A stretch of 64,000 nt of DNA from an uncultured Bacteroides sp. GTDB lineage: Bacteria; Bacteroidota; Bacteroidia; Bacteroidales; Bacteroidaceae. Shown here in pieces: positions 41,808-51,698 of this stretch (within the stretch, counting starts at the first letter, position 1; each line of letters starts with the position of its first letter). Below the pieces are notes generated by a model. The model was not told the DNA's origin, did not search any database, and worked only from the letters and a program-made list of their open reading frames with translations. The stretch is taken from assembly GCA_946628545.1 (NCBI GenBank), contig CAMOWU010000003.1:1-64000 (forward strand). The letters run 5' to 3'. Position numbers and translations under genes: made by a program.

Positions 41808-41860
41808 CATCTTGAATATGAAAAAACAATCGCCAGAGATAAAAACAATCATTCAAAGAT

Positions 41861-44473
41861 ATGAAGATAGACTTTAGGAAATGCATACCCGACGTGTTAT
41901 GCATCGTTTTATTTGTGTTGATATCCGTAGCTTATTTCTACCCTGCCGATATGGAAGGCCGTCGTTTGGAGGGTGGCGACCATACGGGTGGTTTGGGCCT
42001 TGGTACTGAACTGAACGCTTTCAAGGAAAGCCATGGCGGTGAGCAATCACGCTGGACCAATGCCGTTTTCGGAGGCATGCCCACCTACCAGATGGCTCCC
42101 AGCTACAAATCGACCGATTTGCTTTCGGCTTTAGGCGATATCTATCATTTGTGGCTTCCCGACTATGTGTTTTATATCTTCATCAGCATGCTGGGCTTCT
42201 ATATCCTCTTGCGTGCTTTCGACTTCAAGCAGTGGATGGCTGCTCTGGGTGCCATCATCTGGGCTTTCTCGAGCTATTTCTTCATCATCATTGCAGCCGG
42301 TCATATTTGGAAAGTGCTGACTTTGGCCTATATTCCTCCTACCATTGCCGGAGTGGTGTTGTGCTACAAGGGCAAATACTTGTGGGGTGGGGTAGTGGCA
42401 GCCTTCTTTGGTGCTCTCCAAATCATGTCGAACCATGTCCAGATGTCGTATTATTTCCTTTTCGCCATCCTCTTCATGGTGATTGCCTACTTCATTGATG
42501 CCCTCCGAAACGGAAAAATGGGCGTCTTCCTGAAAGGTACCTTATCGCTCGTGATTGCTGCGGCTTTGGCTGTGGCCATCAATATCTCCAACCTCTACCA
42601 CACCTATGAATACAGCAAGGAGACCATGCGTGGAAAGAGCGAGTTGGTGAAGGAAGGCAAAACCGAGGACCAGACGGACAGTGGCCTGGAACGCAGCTAC
42701 ATCACCAACTGGAGTTATGGCAAGGGCGAGACGATGTCGTTGTTGGTGCCCAATGTGAATGGAGGCGCATCAGTGCCTTTGTCGGCAAGCAAGGCCGCAA
42801 TGAAAAAAGCAGACCCACAGTTCAACCAGATGAGGATCTACGACTATTTCACACAGTACTGGGGCGACCAGCCAGGAACCAGTGGACCTGTCTATGTAGG
42901 TGCCTTCGTCTGTCTGCTGTTTGTGCTTGCCATGTTTGTGGTACCCAACAAGAATCCGCTGAAATGGGCTTTGCTGGCAGCCACCATACTTTCCATATTC
43001 CTCTCATGGGGCAAGAACATGATGTGGTTCACCAATCTGTTTATCGACTATGTGCCCATGTACAGCAAGTTCCGAACCGTCTCATCTGCCCTTGTCGTGG
43101 CTGAGTTCACCATTCCTCTGCTGGCCATGATGGGACTTAGGGAATTCGTCGTCAGGATGGATGATCCTCAGCAACGAGGTGGATTGATGCGTACTCTTGG
43201 CTTGAGTACTGCCATCACGGCTGGTTTGTGCTTGTTGTTCGCTTTCTGGCCTTCCATTTTCGGTTCTGGAACGAATGAGAATGATGCCAATACCGTAAAA
43301 CAGCTCGTTGGTTATGGATTCCCCGAGATGCAGACGGGTATGCTGATGGAGAGTCTGGGCAAGATGCGCTACGCTTTGGTCGTATCTGATGCATGGCGTT
43401 CGGTCATCATCATCTTGGTAGGCGCCATCTTGATGTACATGTATGGCATGAAAAACCGCAAGATCACCGCTACGACGTTGGTGATAGCCCTGACGGTGCT
43501 GTGTCTTTACGATATGTGGGACGTGAACAAGCGCTACCTCAACGATGCGATGTTCGTTCGCCCCAATCCACAGAAATACGCCAATCCTTCTGAAGCCGAC
43601 AACTATATCTTGGAGGCCGACAAGGATGTGAAAGACTACAGAGTCCTGAGTTTCAACAATCCTTTCAACGACAACTCCGTATCGAATTTCCATTTCAGTG
43701 TGGGTGGTTATCATCCAGCCAAACTCCGTCGTTATCAGGAGTTGATTGAGACCCATATCACCAATGAGATGGGCAATGTCTATAAGGCTCTGGGTGAGGC
43801 GCAAAGCGATACGACTGCATTGCTGGGCCTTCAGGGGCGAATGGCTGATATGCTGACCGTGGTCGATGCCGCCAAGTGCGACAGCCTCTTCCCCGTGCTC
43901 AATATGCTCAACACCCGCTGGTTCCTGCTCAACAGTCAGGATGGTGGTCAGCTGCCTATGCGCAACCCCTATGCTTACGGCAATGCTTGGCTGGTGAAAG
44001 GTGTGAAGTATGTAAGCAATGCCAACGAGGAAATCGAGTTGACAGGGCAGTTGAGTCCCAAGGATGTGGCTGTGGTCGATCAATCCTTCAAAGCCGCTCT
44101 TGGGGATGCCGAGGCTTTGACTACCGACTCCGCCGATCATGTGGAACTCACACTGTACGACACCAACCGCTTGGAATATAAGGTCAACACCAAGAATGGC
44201 GGTGTGGTGGTCTTCTCTGAAATTTACTACCCTGAATGGACAGCCACCATTGACGGTCAGCCTGCTGAGATAGGTCGTGCCGACTATGTGCTCAGGGCCA
44301 TGAAGGTGCCAGCTGGCGAGCATCAGATTGTGATGACTTTTGCGCCTAAGAGCATAGAGCAGACTGAAGCGGTGGCTAATGTGTCGTTCTTGTTGCTGTT
44401 GCTTGCTGTTGCCGCAGGCTTGTTCATGGCTTATAAGCGTCACAGAGACAGCAAGGTGCTGCCTCAGGATTAA
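41861..44473 (+). CDS. YfhO-family large integral membrane protein
   Basis: Many TM segments; RWTNAVFGGMPTYQM; C-terminal VVFSEIYYPEWTATIDGQPAEIGRADYVLRAMKVPAGEHQIVMTFAPKS. Confidence 0.83.
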   Translation: MKIDFRKCIPDVLCIVLFVLISVAYFYPADMEGRRLEGGDHTGGLGLGTELNAFKESHGGEQSRWTNAVFGGMPTYQMAPSYKSTDLLSALGDIYHLWLPDYVFYIFISMLGFYILLRAFDFKQWMAALGAIIWAFSSYFFIIIAAGHIWKVLTLAYIPPTIAGVVLCYKGKYLWGGVVAAFFGALQIMSNHVQMSYYFLFAILFMVIAYFIDALRNGKMGVFLKGTLSLVIAAALAVAINISNLYHTYEYSKETMRGKSELVKEGKTEDQTDSGLERSYITNWSYGKGETMSLLVPNVNGGASVPLSASKAAMKKADPQFNQMRIYDYFTQYWGDQPGTSGPVYVGAFVCLLFVLAMFVVPNKNPLKWALLAATILSIFLSWGKNMMWFTNLFIDYVPMYSKFRTVSSALVVAEFTIPLLAMMGLREFVVRMDDPQQRGGLMRTLGLSTAITAGLCLLFAFWPSIFGSGTNENDANTVKQLVGYGFPEMQTGMLMESLGKMRYALVVSDAWRSVIIILVGAILMYMYGMKNRKITATTLVIALTVLCLYDMWDVNKRYLNDAMFVRPNPQKYANPSEADNYILEADKDVKDYRVLSFNNPFNDNSVSNFHFSVGGYHPAKLRRYQELIETHITNEMGNVYKALGEAQSDTTALLGLQGRMADMLTVVDAAKCDSLFPVLNMLNTRWFLLNSQDGGQLPMRNPYAYGNAWLVKGVKYVSNANEEIELTGQLSPKDVAVVDQSFKAALGDAEALTTDSADHVELTLYDTNRLEYKVNTKNGGVVVFSEIYYPEWTATIDGQPAEIGRADYVLRAMKVPAGEHQIVMTFAPKSIEQTEAVANVSFLLLLLAVAAGLFMAYKRHRDSKVLPQD

Positions 44474-44496
44474 AAGCGGAGATAGAATAAAAATTC

Positions 44497-44538
44497 TATA
44501 GCGTCTATAAAAATCTATAGCGCCTATAGCCCCTATAA
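44497..44538. repeat. 9/10-bp degenerate tandem repeat (TATAG-N4/5), 5 units
   Basis: TATA(G/A) at 44497, 44506, 44516, 44525, 44534; same family as 30653-30731. Confidence 0.8.
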
Positions 44539-44569
44539 AAATAAGAAGAAACTTTCAAAAACAAAGGAT

Positions 44570-46243
44570 ATGAGACTTTTTTTCATTGTGATGATGCTTC
44601 TTGCCTCATCCGTGGTCGCTGCCCAAGACAACAGATTGGACGTGAATGGCGTTCGCGACGTGACGCTCGACAGTCTGGCCAAGGCCAATCAAGTGCGCCC
44701 TGTGTCGGGTTCCAGCCGCAAGGGCAACAACCCTGTCCTGTTTCTTGTGGGTAACTCCACCATGCGCAACGGCACCCTCGGCAATGGCAACAATGGTCAA
44801 TGGGGCTGGGGATATTTTGCCCACGAGTTCTTCGATGAAAACAAGATTACTGTGGAGAATCATGCGCTTGGTGGCACGAGTCCCCGCACTTTCTACCGCC
44901 GTCTGTGGCCAGATGTCCTGAAAGGCATCCAAAAAGGAGACTACGTGATTCTGGAACTGGGGCACAACGACAACGGACCTATTGACCACGACCGTGCACG
45001 TTCTTCCTACAAGGGGGCGAACGGCAATGAACCTTTGACTCATGACTCCATACTCGTGACCATCCAAGAGACGGGTAAGCAGGAGGTGGTCTATTCCTTT
45101 GGCGGCTATCTCCGTCGCTTTGTGAGTGAGATCCGTGCCAAAGGCGCCACACCCATTCTTTTCACCCTGACTCCCCGCAAGGCTTATGAGGAAAGTGATC
45201 CCAACCGTATCGACCGTAAACTGACCACTTTCACTCCATGGATCAAAGCCATGGCTGAGGAACTGCATACCCCGTATGTCGATCTCAATGATATCTCCGC
45301 CCGTAAACTGGAAACCTACGGCAAATGGAAGGCCGACTATCATTTCTTTGGCGACAAGATCCATTCCTCTGCTTTTGGAGCCAAGATGAACGCCGCTTCA
45401 TGTGCTGAGGGGCTGGAGGCATGCAACGATCCTCAAATCGCGGAATTGAGGTCGTATATCCTCACCGACATGATTCATCCCAAGAGTATTCTTGAGACCC
45501 ATCCCGATTGGGTGGTGACCAAGTCGTCGAAGAAAGCGGATGCCAAGAAGCCCCGCGTGTTTCTCACTGGCGATTCCACGGTGAAAAACAACGACAAGGA
45601 CGAGGACGGCATGTGGGGCTGGGGATCTCAGGCCGCTACTGTGTTTGATGGCAACAAATGCACTGTTGTGAATGCCGCCAAAGCAGGTCGTTCCACCCGC
45701 ACCTTCCTTGAGGAAGGACGTTGGGACGAGGTTTATCACTCCATTGAGCCTGGCGACTATGTGCTCATTCAGTTCGGTCACAACGACATTGGCGACATCG
45801 ACACCAAGAAGGAGCGTGCCGTCATCCGTACGGCTGCTGACACATGTCATGTCTATAAGATGGCTTCCAATGGTCAGTACAAGGTGATTTATTCTTTCGG
45901 TTGGTACCTGAAGAAATTCATACAGGATGTTCGGGAGAAAGGTGGCACACCCATTCTCGTGAGTCTCACCCCTCGTAATGAATGGCCCAAGGGCAAGGTG
46001 GAGCGTCGAAACGACTCTTATGGCAAGTGGTATCGTGAGGTCGTTGCAGAGACTGGCGTCGATTTCGTTGATGTTCACAACATCACCGCAGATGCCCTCG
46101 ATAAGATGGGGCAGGAGAAAGCCAAGGCGATGTTCAATCACGACCATACCCACACTTCACTGGCTGGTGCCAGATTGAATGCCAAAAGTGTGGCTAAAGG
46201 TTTGAAGCAGATCAAATCACCATTGCGTAAATGCCTGAAATGA
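44570..46243 (+). CDS. Secreted protein with two tandem SGNH/GDSL domains (rhamnogalacturonan acetylesterase-like)
   Basis: FLVGNSTMRNG...GHND...DKIHSSAFGA and FLTGDSTVKNN...GHND...DHTHTSLAGA. Confidence 0.88.
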   Translation: MRLFFIVMMLLASSVVAAQDNRLDVNGVRDVTLDSLAKANQVRPVSGSSRKGNNPVLFLVGNSTMRNGTLGNGNNGQWGWGYFAHEFFDENKITVENHALGGTSPRTFYRRLWPDVLKGIQKGDYVILELGHNDNGPIDHDRARSSYKGANGNEPLTHDSILVTIQETGKQEVVYSFGGYLRRFVSEIRAKGATPILFTLTPRKAYEESDPNRIDRKLTTFTPWIKAMAEELHTPYVDLNDISARKLETYGKWKADYHFFGDKIHSSAFGAKMNAASCAEGLEACNDPQIAELRSYILTDMIHPKSILETHPDWVVTKSSKKADAKKPRVFLTGDSTVKNNDKDEDGMWGWGSQAATVFDGNKCTVVNAAKAGRSTRTFLEEGRWDEVYHSIEPGDYVLIQFGHNDIGDIDTKKERAVIRTAADTCHVYKMASNGQYKVIYSFGWYLKKFIQDVREKGGTPILVSLTPRNEWPKGKVERRNDSYGKWYREVVAETGVDFVDVHNITADALDKMGQEKAKAMFNHDHTHTSLAGARLNAKSVAKGLKQIKSPLRKCLK

Positions 46244-47016
46244 TGGTGACATACGAACAGTTGTGTGAAGGGGTGGAAGGTCTCCACTCCTTCATTCATT
46301 TGGATGCAGTGGATTCCACCAACAGTTATCTCCGTCGTCTGCTCGACCAAGGGGAAGAACTGGAAGGTGTGACATTGGTGGTGGCCGACAGCCAGACAGT
46401 GGGGCGAGGACAGAAAGGCAACAGCTGGGAATCGGAGGATGGCAAGAACTTGACATTCAGCTTGCTTTGCCATCCTGTGTTTCTCAAGGCCAGCGAGCAG
46501 TACTTGATGTCGCAGATTATCGCCTTGAGTGTGCAGGAGGTGCTCAGCACTTTTACCGATGGGGTGACCATCAAATGGCCCAACGACATCTATTGGAACG
46601 ACAAGAAGATCTCAGGTACTTTGATAGAATGTGACTTGAAAGGCAAGAGCATTTGCAACTGCATTGTCGGGACGGGGCTGAATGTGAATCAGACTTGCTT
46701 TGTGAGCGACGCGCCAAATCCTGTTTCATTGCAAATGATCACAGGGCAGGAGCATGACCTGTGTCTGTTGCTGAAGGAGGTGACCAAGCGTTTCCTCTAT
46801 TATTATGATTTCGCTGCCCAAGGTGGAGGTGAGGCCATCCGCCAGAGATACAAGCAATGCCTTTATCGTCGTAGGGGTGTCTATGCTTACGAGGATGCTG
46901 AGGGTGCCTTTGACGCAACGCTCTTGGATGTGGAGGATTCGGGTCGTTTGTTGCTTGTTGACCAGGAAAACAAGGTGCGCAGATACGAGTTCAAGGAGCT
47001 GAAATTCATAATTTGA
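46231..47016 (+). CDS. birA: Biotin--[acetyl-CoA-carboxylase] ligase
   Basis: VVADSQTVGRGQKGNSWESEDGKNLTFSLL; IKWPNDIYWNDKKISGTLIE; VGTGLNVNQ. Confidence 0.93.
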   Translation: MPEMMVTYEQLCEGVEGLHSFIHLDAVDSTNSYLRRLLDQGEELEGVTLVVADSQTVGRGQKGNSWESEDGKNLTFSLLCHPVFLKASEQYLMSQIIALSVQEVLSTFTDGVTIKWPNDIYWNDKKISGTLIECDLKGKSICNCIVGTGLNVNQTCFVSDAPNPVSLQMITGQEHDLCLLLKEVTKRFLYYYDFAAQGGGEAIRQRYKQCLYRRRGVYAYEDAEGAFDATLLDVEDSGRLLLVDQENKVRRYEFKELKFII

Positions 47017-47044
47017 CATTTTCAGCATAAAATGCGCCTTGATA

Positions 47045-47076
47045 TTTGTCTGTATGATGTTTTTTTTCTACATTTG
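47045..47076 (+). promoter_or_regulatory. Bacteroidetes-type promoter (TTTG-N20-TACATTTG)
   Basis: TTTG 47045-47048, TACATTTG 47069-47076, upstream of the nitroreductase at 47179. Confidence 0.75.
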
Positions 47077-47178
47077 TGGAAGAAAAAGTTGAAGGCTTCA
47101 GGAAAAGGAAGACCGATGTCTTTCACGTTCAAAGCCCTAAACATTACATTCAATTAACACCTAAACCCTAAACGCTAT

Positions 47179-47691
47179 ATGAACTTTATCGAACTATGTC
47201 TGAAGCGCTTCTCAGCGCGCAATTACACCGATGAGCCCGTATCCGACGCTGACCTCCACTACATACTCGAGAGTTTTCAGGTAGCTCCTTCGGCAGTCAA
47301 CCGCCAGCCTTGGAAGTTTCTGATCGTACAGAGCGAGGAGGCTAAAGCTAAGGTGCAGCGTGCTTACGACCGTGAATGGATCAAGACGGCTCCCTTGTAT
47401 ATCATTGCTTTCAAAAACACCAATGAGCAGTGGGTGCGCAAATACGATGGCAAGCCGCATGGCGACATCGACGTGGCCATTGCCGTGGAGCATATATGCC
47501 TTGCCGCCACTGACTGCGGTCTGGGATCGTGCTGGGTTTGCAATTTCAATCCCGACATCATCAAGGCTGAATTCCCTCAGCCAGTGGAGTTTGAACCCAT
47601 CGCCATCATCCCCATAGGACACATCCCAGAAGACGGCAATGTGGCTGTGAAGACCCGCAAGTCGCTCGACCGAATTGTGCAGATGGTCTGA
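47179..47691 (+). CDS. Nitroreductase family protein
   Basis: LCLKRFSARNYTDEPVSDADLHYILESFQVAPSAVNRQPWKFLIV; AVEHICLAATDCGLGSCWVCNF. Confidence 0.92.
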   Translation: MNFIELCLKRFSARNYTDEPVSDADLHYILESFQVAPSAVNRQPWKFLIVQSEEAKAKVQRAYDREWIKTAPLYIIAFKNTNEQWVRKYDGKPHGDIDVAIAVEHICLAATDCGLGSCWVCNFNPDIIKAEFPQPVEFEPIAIIPIGHIPEDGNVAVKTRKSLDRIVQMV

Positions 47692-47817
47692 GATAAGACT
47701 TGCCCTACATGCTGCCAGGCATGTAATATGATAGCACCAATTCCGTCCTTGTTAAGGTTCTGTGACCGGCAGTTCTCACGGCAGTGTTTGCATCCCTATC
47801 TATTTGCAGTTTACTAC

Positions 47818-47855
47818 CGCAGCCCAAGCATGCCTTTATGGATGCTTGGGCTGCG
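47818..47855. other. Perfect 14-bp inverted repeat (hairpin)
   Basis: CGCAGCCCAAGCAT-gcctttatgg-ATGCTTGGGCTGCG. Confidence 0.85.
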
Positions 47856-47887
47856 TTCTGTCATTATCTCCCTGACGAAGGGGGTAG

Positions 47888-48082
47888 ATTATTATCAAGC
47901 AATACCCTGAGTTCCATGAGGAAATCATCAACCATTTTGACGAGAAATTCACCGACCAACAAGTCTATTTCTGCTATCTGTTGAAGGCGGGGTTGACACA
48001 AACTCAAATACGAAATGTGCTGGACATGCCTAAATCTACAGCCTGGACATGGAATGAACGACTTAAATGGATTTCAGAGTAA
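47888..48082 (+). pseudogene. Start-less ORF remnant resembling the C-terminal HTH of a Bacteroidetes regulator
   Basis: Open frame IIIKQYPEFHEEIINHFDEKFTDQQVYFCYLLKAGLTQTQIRNVLDMPKSTAWTWNERLKWISE* preceded by in-frame TAG and lacking a start codon. Confidence 0.45.
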
Positions 48083-48318
48083 CGGCGGAGAATATCATCC
48101 TGGTTGAAGGCCGTTTTTCACGCTTTAAGCCTTTTTTGAAGACAAATCCCGCTAAATTGCTTTTTTTTATCTAATTTTGCACTCGTTTAGAATGCTGGAT
48201 GTCTCAAACTGTGTTTTCGTCTAAAGAGACGTTCCTTGATTGCTCTCGAAAGGACAATATCTATAGTATTTCGGGAATTGTGATGGAATTGCCAAGATGA
48301 TTACCTATTTCTTATTAT

Positions 48319-49551
48319 TTGATGCAAGAAACAAAACATATACAGATTAAAGACTACAATTACGATTTGCCGGATGAACGCATAGCCAAGTTCCCTTTGG
48401 CTGAGCGCGACAGCAGCAAGTTGTTGGTTTATAGAGGTGGGGAAGTGAGCGAGGATGTCTTCACTTCCCTTCCCAAGTATTTGCCCAAGGGCAGTTTGAT
48501 GGTGTTCAACAACACCCGTGTGATTCAGGCACGCCTGCATTTTCAGAAGGAGACTGGTTCGCGGATAGAAGTCTTCTGCTTGGAGCCTTCTCAGCCCATC
48601 GACTACCAACAGAATTTCGCCAGCAAAGAAGGCTGTACATGGATCTGCATGATCGGCAATCTGAAAAGATGGAAACAGGGTGTGCTGAGTCGTCAGATTA
48701 AAGTGGGCGACAAATGGGTGACATTCAGCGCTGAGCGTGGTCCCGAACATCATGGTGGCAGTCATTATGTGCATTTCCGCTGGGACGACAGTGATGTCTC
48801 GTTTGCGGAAATTCTCGATGCTGTGGGTGAGTTGCCCATTCCGCCCTATCTCAACCGCAAGAGTGAGGAAAGCGACAAACGCACCTACCAAACCGTCTAT
48901 TCCAAGATCAAGGGCTCTGTGGCGGCGCCTACTGCCGGTCTGCATTTCACCGAGCGGGTATTGAAAGCCATCGACGATGCTGGCGTTCAGCGTGAAGAAC
49001 TGACTCTCCATGTGGGTGCGGGCACTTTCAAGCCAGTGAAGAGCGAGGAGATAGAAGGGCATGAGATGCACTCCGAGTATATCGTGGTGAAACGCCAGAC
49101 CATCCAGCGTCTGCTGGAGCATGGCGGACAGTGCGTAGCCGTAGGCACAACTTCGGTCCGCACTCTTGAGAGCCTGTATTATATAGGTGTGAAACTGCAA
49201 AACAGCCCCGACCTGTCGGAAGAAGAACTCCACGTCGAGCAATGGATGCCCTATGAATATGCTGAGCGGGGTGAGGAAATACCCGTGATGCAGGCCTTGG
49301 CCAACATCGACGCATATCTGGAACGCAATGGATTGAGTGCGTTGCACACCAGCACTCAGATCATCATCGCTCCAGGTTATGAATACAAGATTGTGAAGAT
49401 GATGGTGACCAATTTCCATCAACCCCAATCGACCCTGCTGCTGCTGGTGTCGGCCTTTGTGCATGGCGATTGGCATAAAATCTATGACTACGCATTGGCC
49501 CACGACTTCCGTTTCCTGAGTTATGGCGACTCGTCCCTGCTTATTCCATAA
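48319..49551 (+). CDS. queA: S-adenosylmethionine:tRNA ribosyltransferase-isomerase
   Basis: YDLPDERIAKFPLAERDSSKLLV; MVFNNTRVIQARL; PTAGLHFTERVL; VGAGTFKPVK. Confidence 0.95.
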   Translation: MMQETKHIQIKDYNYDLPDERIAKFPLAERDSSKLLVYRGGEVSEDVFTSLPKYLPKGSLMVFNNTRVIQARLHFQKETGSRIEVFCLEPSQPIDYQQNFASKEGCTWICMIGNLKRWKQGVLSRQIKVGDKWVTFSAERGPEHHGGSHYVHFRWDDSDVSFAEILDAVGELPIPPYLNRKSEESDKRTYQTVYSKIKGSVAAPTAGLHFTERVLKAIDDAGVQREELTLHVGAGTFKPVKSEEIEGHEMHSEYIVVKRQTIQRLLEHGGQCVAVGTTSVRTLESLYYIGVKLQNSPDLSEEELHVEQWMPYEYAERGEEIPVMQALANIDAYLERNGLSALHTSTQIIIAPGYEYKIVKMMVTNFHQPQSTLLLLVSAFVHGDWHKIYDYALAHDFRFLSYGDSSLLIP

Positions 49552-49562
49552 AAGACATATTG

Positions 49563-50063
49563 ATGATGAAAGATAATCAAGAGGAATTGTTTCCCATCGT
49601 AGATGAATTGGGTAATGTGATTGACGCTGCCACTCGCGGTGAATGTCATAATGGCAGCAAACTGCTTCATCCCGTAGTGCATCTTCATGTCTTCAACAGC
49701 CAGGGAGAGCATTTCCTGCAACGCCGGCCCGACTGGAAAGATATCCAGCCTGGCAAGTGGGACACCTCTGTTGGCGGACATGTGGATTTTGGTGAACACG
49801 TGGAGCAGGCGCTCCGTCGCGAAGCGAAGGAGGAACTCGGCATCGAGGATTTCCAGGCTGAGCGCATCGGTCAGTATGTATTTGAGTCGGATCGCGAGAA
49901 AGAACTGGTGTTTGTCTATAAGACCATTTACGACGGTGATATCCATCCGAGTGAAGAACTCGATGGAGGACGGTTCTGGCCCAAAGAGGATATCGAAGGA
50001 CATTTCGGACATGGAGTCTTCACGCCCAATTTTGAACATGAATACAGAAGAATGGGTTTTTGA
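49563..50063 (+). CDS. NUDIX hydrolase
   Basis: GHVDFGEHVEQALRREAKEELGI NUDIX box. Start uncertain between neighbouring ATGs. Confidence 0.92.
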   Translation: MMKDNQEELFPIVDELGNVIDAATRGECHNGSKLLHPVVHLHVFNSQGEHFLQRRPDWKDIQPGKWDTSVGGHVDFGEHVEQALRREAKEELGIEDFQAERIGQYVFESDREKELVFVYKTIYDGDIHPSEELDGGRFWPKEDIEGHFGHGVFTPNFEHEYRRMGF

Positions 50064-50093
50064 GGCGTGGAATGAACAAGAAAACAACAATAA

Positions 50094-51344
50094 ATGATTA
50101 TGAAAATAGGAGATAAAGTCAGATTCCTCAGCGAAAGCGGAGGTGGTATCGTGAAGGGTTTCCAAGGACGGAATATGGTGCTGGTGGAAGACGAGGACGG
50201 TTTCGACATTCCCATGCCAATCGAAGAATGTGTGGTGATAGAGACCGACGACTACAACATCGCCAAGGTGCATACCGTTACCAAGGCACCAGAGAAGAAG
50301 AGTGTCGGCACCGATGTCAAGAAAAACGCAGGCACCGTGGCCAGCGTTTCGAAGGCTTTGTCGGACTTCGATGCACAAGACGACGAGATGGAAGTGGATC
50401 CAGCCGACAAACCCATCACTTTCCGTCCTAAGCCACAAGAGCGCAAGGATGGCGACAGACTCAATGCCTTCCTCGCCTTTGTACCCATCAATTCCAAGGA
50501 GATATCCAGCACCACATTTGAGTGCTATATCGTGAACGACTGCAACTATTTCCTCTTCTACACCCTTTCCACAGCCGAGAACGCTTCGTGGAACCTGCGA
50601 TCGTCAGGAATCGTGGAACCCAACACAAAGGTCTTTATCGAGGAACTGCGCCATGCCGACCTCAACGAATTGGAAAAGGTGGCTGTTCAACTGGTGGCTT
50701 ACAAGGAAGGTAAGCCCTATGGCATGAAGCAGCCTGCCAGTGTGGTGATGCGTATCGACGGCATCAAGTTCTTCAAACTGCACTCCTTCAAGGAGAGTTT
50801 GTTTTTTGATGAACCGGCTTTGGTCTATGACATCGTGAAGGATGATGTGGTGGCTCGCCCATTGGTGGTCGATGCAGAGGAAATGAAGCGATCAATGTAT
50901 GGGGTGGGTAAGGATGACGAGAAAACAGAACGGCCTCATACATCGTCAGCACGGGTGAAGAACCCACAGCCTCATGCACAAAGCCAGGCCGTTTCGATTC
51001 CAGCGGATGGCATAGCCAGTCCTGCCAGCACTTTCGAACGGGTGAGACAGATAGGTAAATCGGTCATGGTGGAGGTGGACCTTCATATCAATGAACTGCT
51101 CGACACCACTTCGGGTATGTCCAATGGAGATATGATTGAATATCAGTTGAAGGTCTTCCGCAAGGTGATGGAAGCGCATAAGAATGAGAAGGGACGCAAG
51201 ATTGTGTTTATTCATGGCAAAGGCGACGGTATCTTGCGCAATAGCATCATCAGCGAACTGAAGAGCAAATACAAGACTTGCGCCTATCAGGACGCGTCGT
51301 TCCGCGAGTACGGCTTTGGCGCCACCATGGTCATCGTGCACTGA
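50094..51344 (+). CDS. DUF2027 and Smr domain protein
   Basis: N-terminal KIGDKVRFLSESGGGIVKGFQGRNMVLVEDEDGFDIPMPIEE; C-terminal Smr VDLHINEL...KIVFIHGKGDGILRNSI. Confidence 0.88.
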   Translation: MIMKIGDKVRFLSESGGGIVKGFQGRNMVLVEDEDGFDIPMPIEECVVIETDDYNIAKVHTVTKAPEKKSVGTDVKKNAGTVASVSKALSDFDAQDDEMEVDPADKPITFRPKPQERKDGDRLNAFLAFVPINSKEISSTTFECYIVNDCNYFLFYTLSTAENASWNLRSSGIVEPNTKVFIEELRHADLNELEKVAVQLVAYKEGKPYGMKQPASVVMRIDGIKFFKLHSFKESLFFDEPALVYDIVKDDVVARPLVVDAEEMKRSMYGVGKDDEKTERPHTSSARVKNPQPHAQSQAVSIPADGIASPASTFERVRQIGKSVMVEVDLHINELLDTTSGMSNGDMIEYQLKVFRKVMEAHKNEKGRKIVFIHGKGDGILRNSIISELKSKYKTCAYQDASFREYGFGATMVIVH

Positions 51345-51346
51345 CC

Positions 51347-51613
51347 TTATTCCTTGATTTCCTCGAAATCAATATATTCCCCCTCGTCGGCCGAGAAGAT
51401 TTTCCCTTCTTGCTGTCGAGGGGGTCTTTGTGTGCGGTCGAACTGTTCCTCGCGGTGCCTGGATTGGGTATATTGCCGCTTGCTGCCTTTCTCGTTGTCG
51501 CCAAAAAGTCGTTTGAACATGTTTTTGAAGTAGTATTTGGCAATCAAGAGTCCTCCTGCTGCAAGTGCAACAAGGAACAGAATGGTACCGAGTATGATGT
51601 AGATGATGATCAT
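51347..51613 (-). CDS. Small membrane protein, DUF4834-like
   Basis: MIIIYIILGTILFLVALAAGGLLIAKYYFKNMFKRLFG; C-terminal EGKIFSADEGEYIDFEEI. Confidence 0.7.
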   Translation of the reverse strand: MIIIYIILGTILFLVALAAGGLLIAKYYFKNMFKRLFGDNEKGSKRQYTQSRHREEQFDRTQRPPRQQEGKIFSADEGEYIDFEEIKE

Positions 51614-51698
51614 GTCTGCTGATGTGTGGTTGTTGTTGATAATGATAACTAAAACCGTGCCAATCTATCAGTCTGACATAAAGGCAGTGGCGAGAACG

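Noticed and set aside
43082-44443. 453-aa antisense ORF opposite the YfhO-like gene
   Set aside because: Low-complexity His/Gln-rich translation, no family motifs, lies within a convincing membrane-protein CDS.
48301-49503. 400-aa antisense ORF opposite queA
   Set aside because: queA is unambiguous on the plus strand; the antisense translation has no recognisable motifs.
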